Below, piece after piece: positions 1-12,900 of a stretch of DNA of 64,000 nt. Positions within the stretch are counted from its first letter, which is position 1. Each line of letters starts with the position of its first letter. Origin of the DNA: Lepidurus packardi (Eukaryota > Arthropoda > Branchiopoda > Notostraca > Triopsidae); assembly GCA_023053545.1 (NCBI GenBank), contig JAKZAN010000001.1, positions 6,964,565 through 7,028,564 of the forward strand. Reading direction: 5' to 3'. The position numbers were made by a program, and so were the translations under genes. The notes under the pieces were generated by a model. The model searched no databases. It was not told the origin of the DNA and saw nothing but the letters and a program-made list of their open reading frames with translations.

Positions 1-3000
1 CGCCCACTTCTTTTCGCGGTCAATAGTACTAAAAGCGCTTGGAGCTGCTCTACGTGTGGGTAACCGCTGCATATTCTAAGACGTACTACTACGTAGTACT
101 AAAACCGGAAGGCACGTTGACTTTTTAAGTGTAATTTAGCTCCACACTTTACGGCGTACGAGCAGGAAAAGAAGAGGATTACGTTAGATCATTTGTGTTT
201 CAACACGTCGTTTCAACTAAAGTGCAGGAAGCACAGATGAATGCAAAAACTTTCACTGTCTTGATTAAAGCCCTAATCTTTTTGAAGTTATGAGAATCGG
301 CTTATGTCATTCAGCCTTTATATTACTCCCACGTGGCTGTAATTCGGTACCAGATTAAGAAAGTGAATTGTGTTTGTGTTTACGGTCTAATAATAAACCC
401 AATAGTTTGGCAGACTCTATATCGCGTTTGTGCGGATACTTTTTTAAATTTTTTTAGCGGTTCCTGCTACAATCAGGGCCAGTAATAATGCCGAGAATAT
501 GATTTTCGTGTTGCAAAAGCTCTTCGACCCAAGTTTGGACATGACCAGCATTTGTTACCCTGCTTGGGACTCAAACGAATCTCATAAATTTTTCTTCCGT
601 TGGCTCTATTTTCGCCTACATTATGATTGTCCAGCAGGCGTCTACGTGGGCGGAACTGATTCGAAGAAATGCTTTTTTCTGCTTGTTCTATTTGAACTCC
701 TAGGAATGATTATTCTGGCCAGAAGATTTGCTATCTTGACATATTATCTCCCCCTTTTCGTTGAGTCTAAACGTTCGATCCAAGCTAAGGGCTGGACTAC
801 CGCTTAGCGAGCAAAAAGTTTTAAATAAGAGAGTATTCGAAATATAGGGAAGTTGGGGATCTAACATTTGCCTTTGCGTGTCCTAACAAGATACGTTTTT
901 TTTCTCTCAGCGTAGCACCTCAAAGCTTGAATGCTGCGCTGGGATTATTCACGGTTCCAAGTGTGAATTCAAAGCGTTCACAGCATTGCAAGGAAAGCAT
1001 CTAAATAGGGTTCCAGGGTCGATTTTGTCTTTGAGGAAAAAACATTGAGATTCTCAACATAATTCGCATACTCTTGCCAAAATCCAGTCCCAAAGTTTGG
1101 CAGCTGAGTGACATTTCTTTGTCGGCCTGGGAAAGTCGAGAGGGAAAATGGAAAGTGCTCAAGACATTGTTGGGAAAACGTTCAGGAAAGGTTATGGGAG
1201 GTTCACTTGCACGAATGTTTTTGTCTTTGAATTCTTGGCAACATTTTCGTGGCCGACTGGCTTCATTAGTGAGCGAGTAAGGGAAGCCCTACTTTGCATA
1301 TTTTGCACCTCCGCTGGCTAGTTAAGCGTTTTACTTGATCATGGTAAAACCCGACAGGCGAAAATTGATTCCGTAATTCTATCCCGTCCTTTTGCCATGA
1401 AATCTGTGCCCAGAAGAGGCAGAGATAAAGAGAGCGAGAAGCGGGGAAATTGGAGCGTCTTGCACGTGGAGTGTTTCATTTTACGGCACCATTGTTGCTT
1501 GGGACACGTGCGAACGTACCCGGATCACATTACGTCAATACAAGTCAGTTTTTTCTGGCCGTTATTTGTGTAAGCTCACAAGATGTCAAAGGAAAAGGAG
1601 GCCAAATATTTTGCGAGAAACAGCGACGACGACGACGACCCCACGTCTCTTACGTCTCATTATTCACATGAGAAGTTTTCTCCTGAGAATTCTTCCAAGC
1701 TGTATGTTTTACCTGGTTTCAAAGAAAACTTCCTTGTCATGAACCCAGAAGCTCGTTTACATAAATAACGCCCGAGACTTGAAACTTGGAAGAACACCAG
1801 CCTACCCCTCCCCCCCCCCCCCCATTTGACTCCCTATTCCCCCTTCCGCTGTTCAGAAAAACAAGGAAGAAATAAAATCTTTCCTGTCAAGTTATATCTG
1901 GTTGAGCGGAGCTGCTTTTCATATTTGATGGTTCCATATGCTATATACGAGTTACAAAAAAAACTAAGTCAAATGAGAAAAAAAAAGATTGAAATAAAGA
2001 AAAAAAAATCGACATGATGAGAAGCTGCCAGCTTTCGCATTATGTTAAAGCTTTCTCATCAGCTTTCTCGTAATGCTTTCTAGTAAATATTTTCCCAGGT
2101 TGACGGATCAAGGGATACGTTTTGCGTGTTTGCCTAGCAACAGGTTTATTTTGTTGAGCTCTTTTTTAGCTAGTTGGCCAGATATATCGAAACCATTTAC
2201 TTCCTATCCTGTATTTTGTATTACGTTTCTCCTGGTAAACCCTTCGCTTCTTCCTATCCTGTATGGTGCATTCAAGTGTTGTACGTTTCTCCTGTTAATA
2301 TTATGGCGAAATTAATGAAAGATTAAAGACGGCGAAGTTGAAGAAAAAAAAATTGTATCGCGCATGAAGCGTTCCCCGTATTACTCCCCCACAGTTCTTA
2401 TGGATATTGCTAGAACCCCGTTAGTTAGTCAGAAAATAAATTACGTAAAGAAAAAGAAAACTCGTAGCTTTCAAGCAATCGTTTGCTTTATTAAAACAGA
2501 AAGATTTCATGTTTGTTATAGTCTATATATTTTTCATTGTTGCCTCCATCACCTCCATTTCCCTGGCAATCTAATGTCTTCTTGGATTCTTTAAGCTTTT
2601 GTTCGTACAAAGGTATGGAGATGAAGGCTGAGAGTGTCAGTTGGTCAAGATGTCTTGTTTACATGCCGAAGCGTCCATCCTCCTTGTACACAATGTCTCA
2701 AGACAAATCTGTCAACCATTGTAGTCAGACACATCGGAATTTGGGAAATTCTCTTTGTAACTAGAAGATGGAAGTTGCAAAGAGTAGTGACAGTTGGAAA
2801 GAGAAGTATAAAATTTGAATCTAGAGCTGCATTTTTCCTCGTCTACACAGGAATTGAAATAGAATCGAGATTTGGTCTGATTTCTGCAAGTTTCGTCGTA
2901 GCGCTTCTAATGCAATTGTACATGAGAACACTTTCGTGAAAGTTAGGTGACAGATCAGGGAGCCAATCTGACAGGTCGAAGTATGCAAATTGGAAAATAA

Positions 3001-3398
3001 TGTCGGTAGTGGAGGCGATTATAGACTTCAGTGGCCGCGAACCTGATAAGGTGACACGCGAGACGAGAAAAAAAAGACAAAAGAAAATCAACGCAATAAG
3101 GTTCTTCGCTTCCTTTGGCGCCTACTTCTGAGCAGAATGGACTCTCGCATGATTCCGCGCGAGTGAGGCCTCGCACACATACGTACACAACACACACATG
3201 CGGGAGCTCCTAAGATTCCCACGCGAGTCCAAAGAAAAGTTTTGGGCCGTGAGGTACAAGTAGCTAGCGCCTCTTCTATAGAAGTCCTTCTTTCGAGAGA
3301 AAACCCGTGTGGTAAAACTTTCGAGAGTGAAGTGAAGAAAAATACAAAATAAGTTTTTGAACACCAGCGTGAGGCACTCAAATCTCAATCTCGCGTGA
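1..3398. other. Upstream flank of receptor gene, no gene recognised
   Basis: I see no coding exon with recognisable homology here; the open frames are short and low in complexity. Minor features are a C homopolymer near 1806-1823 and a small partial duplication at about 2200-2300, in which the phrases cttcctatcctgta and tacgtttctcctg each occur twice. The 5' UTR and promoter of the receptor gene should lie in the last part of this interval or further upstream, but I could not place a TATA box or a 5' splice site with confidence. Confidence 0.5.
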
Positions 3399-3467
3399 AT
3401 GAGTGCCAAAGACGGTCTTTCAAAGCTTTCAAGCCAAAAAAAGGGGGTCTGTTTAAAAAGTTTGTGA
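3399..3467 (+). promoter_or_regulatory. Upstream ORF abutting the receptor start (TGATG)
   Basis: A 22-codon reading frame opens at the ATG at 3399 and ends with the TGA at 3465-3467. The final A of that stop is the first base of the receptor's ATG, giving the sequence TGATG. The uORF start has a weak context (T at -3), while the receptor start has G at -3 and G at +4. The layout would allow leaky scanning or termination-coupled reinitiation. It matters only if the mature mRNA includes this stretch, which the sequence cannot show. Confidence 0.4.
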
Positions 3468-3913
3468 TGGCATTATCGAATGCTTCGCTTGCCATGCTCT
3501 TATTGGCTGAGCAGGTGCTAAATGCTGAAGGTGAACCTCCGCTAGACTTAACGTGGACGGAAGCTGAAAACTTGGTCACCGTGAATTCGAGCGAGTGTAG
3601 TAACGAGTATTGCGTTTCGGACGAGGAGTATGTTGACCGTATTCGGAATTATATCTACCCTACGCAACACGAATGGGCTCTTATTGCCTTCCACTTGCTG
3701 GTTTTCGTGGTGGGACTCGTGGGTAATTTCCTCGTTTGTATGGCCGTGTATCGCAATCAAACCATGCGTACCGTCACCAATATCTTCATTGTTAACCTGG
3801 CAGTAGCAGACTTCCTTGTTATACTCTTATGTCTCCCACCCACGGTCCTGTGGGATGTCACCGAGACTTGGTTCATGGGCGACGCTCTCTGCAAAGTTAT
3901 ACCCTATTTCCAG
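3467..3913 (+). CDS. Receptor exon 1: N-terminus, TM1, TM2, start of TM3
   Basis: This exon encodes residues 1-149 and ends in phase 0 at CAG|gtatat. I chose the ATG at 3467 because it is the first in-frame ATG of the open frame and has a good start context. The frame is open further 5', to 3395, without an ATG. The extracellular part has possible N-glycosylation sites at N4 (NAS) and N40 (NSS), and a Cys pair at 44 and 49. An acidic, likely amphipathic stretch (DEEYVDRIRNYIYP, about residues 52-65) corresponds to the N-terminal helix of orexin receptors. TM1 runs about 70-95 with GNFLV. The MRTVTN turn and TM2 with LAVAD follow, and then WDVTETWF in ECL1. C142 at the top of TM3 forms the conserved disulfide. 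Confidence 0.9.
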
Positions 3914-6900
3914 GTATATTTCTTCCTTCTATTCCCTTACTTTCTGTATGCTTCTAACCTATATAATAGTTTCCTATAGTCAATAACGACTATAGGAAAA
4001 AGCACATAAAAATCTTATACTTGACGTAATCTGCATAAATAACAACTTTCATCAATGGTTTACAGTGCTGTAGCCAGGACGGTATGACTTGGAATGATGG
4101 GAATAGAGGGTCGGCTGTGCTGCCAAAAGCGATCGCACTTTTTTTTTTTTTTTTTTGTTTACTGCTTGTTGTCAGTTTGCTGAAGAAACTCCTAGGCATT
4201 CATATAGTCTCGTTAGGTGAATAAAAATCTCTGAAGAATATGTTTGGGTAAAACATGTATTCAAAACACGTCCACGGGGATTCCGGGCTAGCAATTGTTA
4301 GCTCTAAACGAGCTATTTTTGCTACGTGCCTTATTGTCAATTTAAAAATCAATACCGCTATGCCCCTGTATTTGGCTTTGGTCGACATGTGAACTTTATC
4401 CCGTTTTACCTCCCCACATACTCCAAGTTTATGTGTTTCCGCATGGGGAAGCACAAACCTGAGTAGAAATTCCAACGAAGCAATAAGTGATCAGTTTAAT
4501 TTGGAAGAGTGCTTCTCTTTTATAACCTATATTCTTTTCAGTATTGATCAAGGAAAAAAACTGGCCCAACTGTTTTTGGTTACATTTCTTTTTACACGGA
4601 GAAAGCTCCCCAAGACTTATGACTCCCTATTGAAGATTCCTGTCACGGAAATCCTCACCCCTTAAAAAATAGACCAATTCAAAGCGATGTGTCAACTTTT
4701 TGTAACACAAGGCTTCCCCCAGGGTAATTGCTGTACAGCTTTACTTCGAGCTGGTATCAACTACTGGTATTATACGTACTTTGAAGGTTTAGGTTTGTTG
4801 TACTTTTCAATTACCAAGTCGAGTTCGTAGACGATCTCTGGTATGAGGACCCAGAAGTGCTTTTGTTACACTCCTAAACGATCAAGCTGGTTGGATTCTC
4901 TTTTTGTTCTGTTTTTCGGGTGTCTCCTAGTACTCCTCGTGATCATGTGACGATGCCTGTAAATTGTTACTTCGAAAGGAAAAGAGCCCAAGTTTGTCGT
5001 TTTTCCCGAAACGAAGGACCGTAGTATTACCCGGGTAAAACGGGCTTGGATTCAATTTCTTACCAGACAAACACTCCTACACCAAAGGTGGCAAGCTTTT
5101 ATGTACGAAAACAAAAGTTTTGGAAAGAGAACAATAGTACTATACAGAAAAGAATCAGCCTTCTTTTAGGTTTCCTTGCCAAAAAGATGGAGGGAAGCAG
5201 TAATTCCCTGCTTCCTAACCATTTTAGGACCTGATTCGCAAGAAAACTCGCTTTAGTAGTGATATTGCAGCCTTTTATCATCTTCCGAATTGTTATTTAA
5301 AAATGCTTTATCGGGAGTTGTCTATTTATTAGCTAAAGAAAGATGATCCTCATCAAACGAGTCGCAGTGGATACTAAGTCAAGGGTGCACTTTGGCATTC
5401 TTGTATACTAGGAATTAATTAACTTAAGAAAAAACGCGTTATTTGTGTTCTAGGAAATGCAATTCCGCTGAAATTCCAGGACGTAGACAAGACTAAAAGG
5501 AAAAACATTACTGTTATCTTGGATCTCTCTTAGTCCGGCCCCAAATCCTGGACTGAAAGCTTTGGTTTCTTTGATTTTTTCGAAAAGTCTTGATTCTCTT
5601 ATCCTGACTCTTTTCGTTGATACATACGTAGCAATAATAGCTGCCAAGAAGGAGAGACATAGCTCACGTTCTTAAAGGAGCCACAGTTAAACCAATCAGG
5701 CTGAAGGAAAAAAAGAAGCAAAGGGTGTAAACGAAAAAATCCTTTGGAGTTTTTGGTTACTTGACAAATGACGTATGCTCAGTCCGGAACAAAGGATTTG
5801 ATGGATCTGGTTTTCATGGACGATAAAACATGCCCTTTCTGGGTCGGGATAAAGTGCTGAGACACTGAATCATCTAATTGCGCATGATGGAAACGGGATT
5901 GTATCAATAAGAGACCGAGAATTGAGACTAAAATACAAAGAAAGAAGATTGCGACTTTGCTAAAGCTGTTTTTGACTCCCCAAATATGTCTCACTGCTTT
6001 TCCCAAAGATTTTCTTCCTCTTTTTGCTTTCGGTTTATTAATTCCGCGTGTTGCCTGTCCTTACCGAATCGCCGACTTTTCGGATCGTTTATTTGTGTAC
6101 CAAAACATGGTCAAGGATGATCAGCTCGAGGCAATGAGAACATGGTAAGTTAAGGTCAGTCTCTTACGTTTTTTGCGCCTCTTGATCACCAAACTAGCTG
6201 GACGGTGTATTTGTACTGTGCTTCGGTACACATTGTCTCCTTTGTTCCCCAGCGGATTTTGTCAGATTAGTAGCTGTGCAACTCTTTGTCTTTCGTTGGT
6301 ATAGCTTCGTCAAGATGAGAGTCTTGTCCGTATCTGTCTATTTCATCTCCATCTTGCGAAGGTTTGGACATGACGTCCTACCTGTCATTAATCTCCTGGA
6401 GAACGAACAGATATCAGATTATCTTATTGAACTTGTCGTACATCCTTCGGTGTCCATTGAGTCCACTTATTGAAGGGACTACACAAATCGTCGCGGGACC
6501 GACACCCGATTACGCCTGATAACAATCCTCACTGAACTGCTGTTCTTTACTTTATCTACCAACCTGACAAAGAAGCCTGAGGTAGCCAAATGAAATGTAA
6601 ATCAGCACAAACGTATTCTAATCCACTGGAATTATATGCAGTACTTTGAACGCAGATTTTCTCGCTATAAAACTGCGCAGGGAATTTTTAATGGAAAATC
6701 TTAAGAAAGTTCATTGGAAGACGGTTTTTGGACGCAAAGCTCCATGAAATCATTGTATTTTATGCCCCCTTCTGCGGCCTAATGATCCCCCTTTTCTTTG
6801 CACATTCGGAAACGAAATCCCGTGGAGGAGGTCCACACTTTTCTCAGCGAGAAAGCGTCGACGTTAAGCCTTTTATAAAACGATTGGGTAACGGGGATCA

Positions 6901-9900
6901 GCAGTGCTATTAATAACTGTATTTTTAAGCACTTTTGTCTTTAATAGCCGTATAAAACCCAGTATAAAACACATCTGATACTTTCACTGAGGACTAAAAT
7001 TAGAGTTCGGAGTTCCAATAATCCCACGCCTTGCAGCACATTAGGATGTATTGTGATCCTGGGAGTAGCAGACAAGTTTTTCTCTGTTTGCGACACCGTT
7101 AACCAAGTTTCTTTCCCAGTTTTCTTGTAATCCGCCCCGTGTCTTCCCTTTTACCGAATAGAAAATACTGGTCAACAGACCGAAACACTAAAAATGCTCC
7201 CCGAGTGTCCACAGTAAGAGCTGACAGGGGTCAAGAGATGATGCTAACCATAAAGGAACACAACAGGCAGTTTAACAGTGTAGGCCAAAATGAAAGCTTT
7301 TTCTTCTGAGTGAGGAAGGTGACAAGAATGTTCGTTTTAGATGTTGTATATGTGAATTGATGTGCGTGCGTCTTCTAGTTGCAACCTTACTCCCGATTGA
7401 CTTGCCTTGAGCTGAAAAACACATTCTCGGAGATATTCCTTTGCGTTTTTAGCAAAGTGCCTCGCAAAGAGTATAGTCGTAGAGATCTCGCTTTTTTTTT
7501 ACTGATTTTTCATTGGAGTTCCCCTGTTTGTACGCGTCTAATAATACATTTCTTTCTTGGGACATCCCATTTTCTTGCTATAGCGTTTTTGTTTTCATTG
7601 TTAGATTATTGCGGCTTGCATTTCTAAGCTCAGGTTTTAAAAAGCGGTTGGTTTTTCGTTGGAACGAAATTTTAGATTGCTCCAAGGAAGTAAACTGAAA
7701 CTGTATGTGGATAAATCATTAGCTTTTTTCGAGAAGGAATCCGTGAGCGTGCTTGCGGATTACTTCTCCTTTTTTTCAAGAGCCAACTCCGTGACCAAAC
7801 GAAGCACGTGAGGTGTCAACACTGAATTAGCATGAAAATTTCGCTTAGTGCTGCAAAAGAAACATTCCGTAGGTCTAAAATAACATACCTTCAACTCATG
7901 TTAAACTGAAGCAGCTATTAAAGATGATATAATTGGATTTGATCGTCAATTGTCCTAAAAAATCCCTTGACGACATACGAAGTTGGTTTGCCAATCAACT
8001 AACCTATAATAGATCCATTTAGGAAGCCGTAGAAACGGAAGCAGAGAGCTTTGCGATGTAATTAGGGAAAAATAAAACCAGAGTCAACGAGAAAAGTAAT
8101 TGTATTGACCAAATTTCCGCCTGCCTTGTCTTCTGCATTTAGGCTTGAGTGCTGCCAAAATGCTATAGGGTTGGTCGTTGACGGCAAAGGGTTCCTAATT
8201 CCCAACGTGTCCTGCAAGGACTTCAATAGTTTTAAAAATTTGTATGCTTTTCCCATGAGACACAACTCTATATCACAAGAAAGAAGCGTATACTCACGAG
8301 CATGACGTTATAGTATACCTTTAAATCGCAAAAGGGATTTTGGTACCATAGGTCCTAATCAGCTTTTGTGTTTTCTTTTTCCTTTTGTAGACTGTATCCG
8401 TATCGGTGAGCGTGATGACCTTGACTTTCATCTCGATTGACCGCTGGTATGCCATTTGCTTTCCGCTCAAGTTTAGATCCACCATAGGTCGAGCCAAGAC
8501 GGCAATTGCAGTCATTTGGATCTTTTCTCTGCTGATCGGTAAGCATGCCAAAGCTGAACGTGCTTGGCGCTGGTATATTTCTTTTATGTGAATAATAATA
8601 ATTTGCACTGGTTATTACCAAAAAACTTGTTGATGGTCCGCATATTTACTCATTAATAAAACTCTGCCAAAACTTTCACCATCTGGTTGGGTCCATCAGA
8701 CAATTAACTGTCATTTATATGAATTATTAATATATTTCTAGGGAGAATCAGACGAAGATTTCCACTAATGAAACTTGTAAAAGCGAACCTGAATGGCTTC
8801 CTTGTAAACTTGTAGTATACCTAAGCCTTTTATCATAACCTAAGCCTTTTAGTTTAGGTTATAGTTACTTTTACTTTTATTCTGTCTTGTTGTTTTGAAT
8901 TTTACGAAATCTATAAAAGCGCTGATTTTGATAGCCAAGCAAATGATGGAGTTCTAAAATTCTGCTGCAGACAGACTTAAAATACGTCTACATTTCCCCT
9001 CGTACTTCTTATACGTTCTCAGCTATTGGGATTATTATGTCTACGTTGGTTGATAAACCAATAAAACTTCTCATTTTTGTCTTTGTCAGATGTCCCGGAA
9101 TTGGTGGTACTAAGGACGCGACCCAGACCCAATATTACAGTGGACACGGTCTACTTGACGGATTGCGACGCGGACTGGAGCGAAGATGCAGATTTGGCGT
9201 ATCAGAGTATCAAGGCTACCTTGTTGTATGCCTTACCTCTGCTCTTCATGTCAGTTACGTACTACCAAATTGTTCGCGTTTTGTGGCGTTCTGCCAACGT
9301 GGCTGTCATCCGAGGATCCGGGGCTGTCAACGTTTCGGGTTAGTTTGAGCCGGCCATTTTATTCTAAAAGGAAGCAATTCGAAAAAATGTTCTCTCTTGA
9401 CCCATTTTGGTTCATTTCCCCACGGAAGTTTTTCTTTCTCCTCCTAATTCTTGCATTGTAGCATGCAACGGGCAGCAGCAGCTGTAAGAATGTGTGGATA
9501 TGTGTTTCATTCTGAGAAGCGGGGTTCCGTGCCAGACCATCAAGCCTGCTAGACGACATCTTCACAGATATAGAGCATTATGGCACTATAAGAGACCCCG
9601 AGTTTGATCCCACGTCGCAACAGAAACCGGGATATCTGCAACGCACTCATTGGGGCCCGTTCTCAGGCTTTTATTAGAACATTGAAAAGACCATGATGCT
9701 GATGGCAGACTCTCAAGCTGCTATTTGACGTTTTTTGGCCTCTTATTACCCACTTTCCCCCTCCACCCGCGGACCGAAGGCCTCGAAGCTACTATATCTA
9801 AGCGTTTATGTAAGAGGAGTGCTCCTTGACGTCCTAAACACGTTGGCTGCATATTGTCTGTGTCGTTTCTTCAATACAAAAAAGATCAATGTTTCCCTGC

Positions 9901-12900
9901 AGCTGAGAGCCAAAATATGGGCTCGGGTCCATACATAAGGTCTTCCAACAGGAGAGTCATAAATAAGCAGTGTCAAATTCTCCGACATTTCTGAGCCAAA
10001 GAGGTCGCCCCAATTTTATATGACCGAATGTCCAGTAATGCAAATCTTACAGGGCTATAACTTATCCTGACAGACTGACTAAGGATTTTATTTCTCTTCC
10101 GCAGCTGTCAACTCCAATAAAGAGCTGATCAGTATGAACACCAACTCATCCACGGAAATGCAATTGCGGTCGAGGAGAAAAGCAGCCAAGATGTTGGTTG
10201 TCGTTGTCGTTATGTTTGGAATGTGCTACTTCCCCGTGCATCTCATCAGCATCTTAAGGTGAGCGTAATTCTCTGCAGTTTTTCTAGCAATTTTTTTTAA
10301 AGTCTTAATAATCCGACCGATGTCTAAGAGACGACTCAGCTTTTGTGTTGCAATTAAGGCTCGGTTTAATGATTTTTCAAGGAAAAGTTTGAGAGAATGC
10401 AGTGAACGTCTTTTTAGAACACAACTAATCCAATTCCAAGTTCAAAGGACTATTTTGTTCAGCGAGTAAAATTGCGTCGACGTGCTGTATACTTTTAAGC
10501 GTCATGAAAACTTTATATGAAAATGAATTTGTTTTCTTTCTTATCTGGACAGATATGTTGTGGTGATTCCCCAGAACGACTTTACAGTAGCCGCTGCTTT
10601 GATATCCCACTGGCTTTGTTACTTTAACAGTGCCATTAACCCAGTCATCTATAACTTCATGAGTGGTAAGATAACCATCGTCTATACCAACCTATAATTC
10701 ATTGATTTTTTCTTGCCTCAGCTGCAAGTTAAAAATCATAAAGCAAGATATGTTTTCGTTTCCATCACTAACTTCCATTCGCAACTAAGCAGAGAATTTT
10801 GCATTAACTGCGCCGTACAATGCACAACAAGGCTCCATTGTCGTGGCATTATGAATAGCAGCCCAAGTTAATCGTATCTGTCCGGGCCAGGGCTCCCTAC
10901 TTGTGGCTTTATAGCTCCTTTGTCCTGCAGGAATTTCTTGACTCCTAGATTTGGCATGCTGGTGCAAGTAAGGATAGTGCGGGAGATTCATGAATACTCA
11001 ACCCGGTTCGGGGATTTCCAAAGCAAAAAATATAGCTTAGCAAATTGGCTAGTCTTTTCCGAAGAAGGCAGTTTGACGCTCTGCAACTGTGTAGGAAAGT
11101 TATAGTCTGGATAGACATAAAGCAGCAAAACGTTACGAGCGTTTTTTACTTTCCAAAGGCGCCTAGCCATCCTCTTTAGCTTCTAATGGGGTTGTTTGAG
11201 ACTGTGGTTACTCTTATAGCCTTGTCCCACCGACGCCAGTTTCTGACATGTCTCAAGGGCTAATTATTTAACGAGTCCAAGCTTAATACTCCCAGTTCAG
11301 TAGCTCGGAAGGCGCATAGGAATTGAAGCTGTGGTTTCTTAAGTCGAGCTTTTACTGTGTTTGGAGTAACCACGATGACCGCGTAGGTTTCGTCTTCATT
11401 TCCTGATCGTTTCCTGGGTTTCTTGCTTGGGATATTAATCCTTCCTGTCTCACTTTCTGGACTCTTCCTTTAATTTCCTGGATTAAGCATTTTTCGATGT
11501 GTGTTGGGTTAATAGGGACAACGAACGAGCGACACATTCTTGACAGTGTTCATTTTCATAAGGTTGCATGTCTTGTCCAGTATCCGGGAGTTATCACACA
11601 CGCATCTGACATGAAACGAAACTGAACCGAATAGGGGAACAACTTCGTTTAAAGCTGTTTTGACTGAATCCTGAATGAAATGAAAACTACTTAACGCAAC
11701 CGAAGTTCTCTTAACGGCTAAAGATCCCTATTTTGACGGGAGCTTTTTTTGTCCCCGTCAGCTCGCCGTAATTTACTATTGTATGTGGTTGTGATTGTGT
11801 CTTGTATGCACTTACATGCGTAGACGGTTGTAAAACTGATTCTGCTATTTCATCTTTGCTCTGGGGTTCCTTTCTCTCTTTCTGTCTTCGTCTCGTTCTC
11901 TTTATCTCCCTTTGTAGGCAAATTCCGTAAGGAATTCCGTCGTGCAGCACGTTGCTGGTGTGGACAGCGTGTGTCGCGTACTATGACTGCTTCTTGGACG
12001 ATGAGGGAATCCTATGTTCCTTCCACGAACGCAGCGAGTTTGGTTCCGCCCACCAATTCTTTGGCGGATGGTCTAAAAACTCGTTCATCGTCCACGTCTA
12101 CGTCTTTTTACGACAAGGCAAACAGGAAAGAAAAACCTCGACACATGAAGCAAGTAGCATCAACTACCACTACAGCAGCAATAGAAGCAGGAGAAGCGGA
12201 CTTGCTGGTCCTATCCGGAAACGGTGATAGTCTTAGCCCCGCGCCTAACGGCCACAGTATTTCGACGTCATGAACGTCTCCTTCCAGACAATATAGTCGC
12301 CATGTCCTTCTTTGAGAAAGAATCCAGAAAGACATCAAACGAAGGAACATACTTAACCAACTTCAGACTTCAATCTAGATTCCCTTGATGAAAAAGGAAC
12401 ATGAATAGAAGCAATCGATTAAGGGTTACTCTTTGAACCATAGTATATATTTCATAGTCACCTTTCCCAACCAAGCAAAAGCTGTGCCCTGGGTCCAAAG
12501 GTGGGAATTATTTACTAATGCAGCACATCACAGAATTGTTTAGTTCATCCCCGTAATGGAAAGATAAAAAACCCATGTGGTTGGATTTAGCATTCTTTTG
12601 CTGTTTTTTTACCTCATCCGAACACTTGCAGCTTGAGATGAGCTTGTTTGCGTGTTTTTTGCACGCTTTCCGTATCTTTAAGATCACTCTGCATCTTGGG
12701 TTGTCGCAGTAGAAGCGTTTCATGGAAAATAACCTTCTTTTAACATATAAATGAAACAGTTCTTTTAGGCATCTAATTCATCAATTGTGATGTTTTCCCC
12801 AAGTGTCTTTACCTGATTTTCTTTCCCAATTCTCTGGGCTCCATAAAGCTTGTCTCGAGAGTCTTACTTATCCCTAATGACCTCTGAGATGCAAATAAGG

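Noticed and set aside
3395..3466. N-terminal extension of the receptor upstream of 3467
   Set aside because: The frame is open but has no ATG; the only ATG there (3399) is in another frame.
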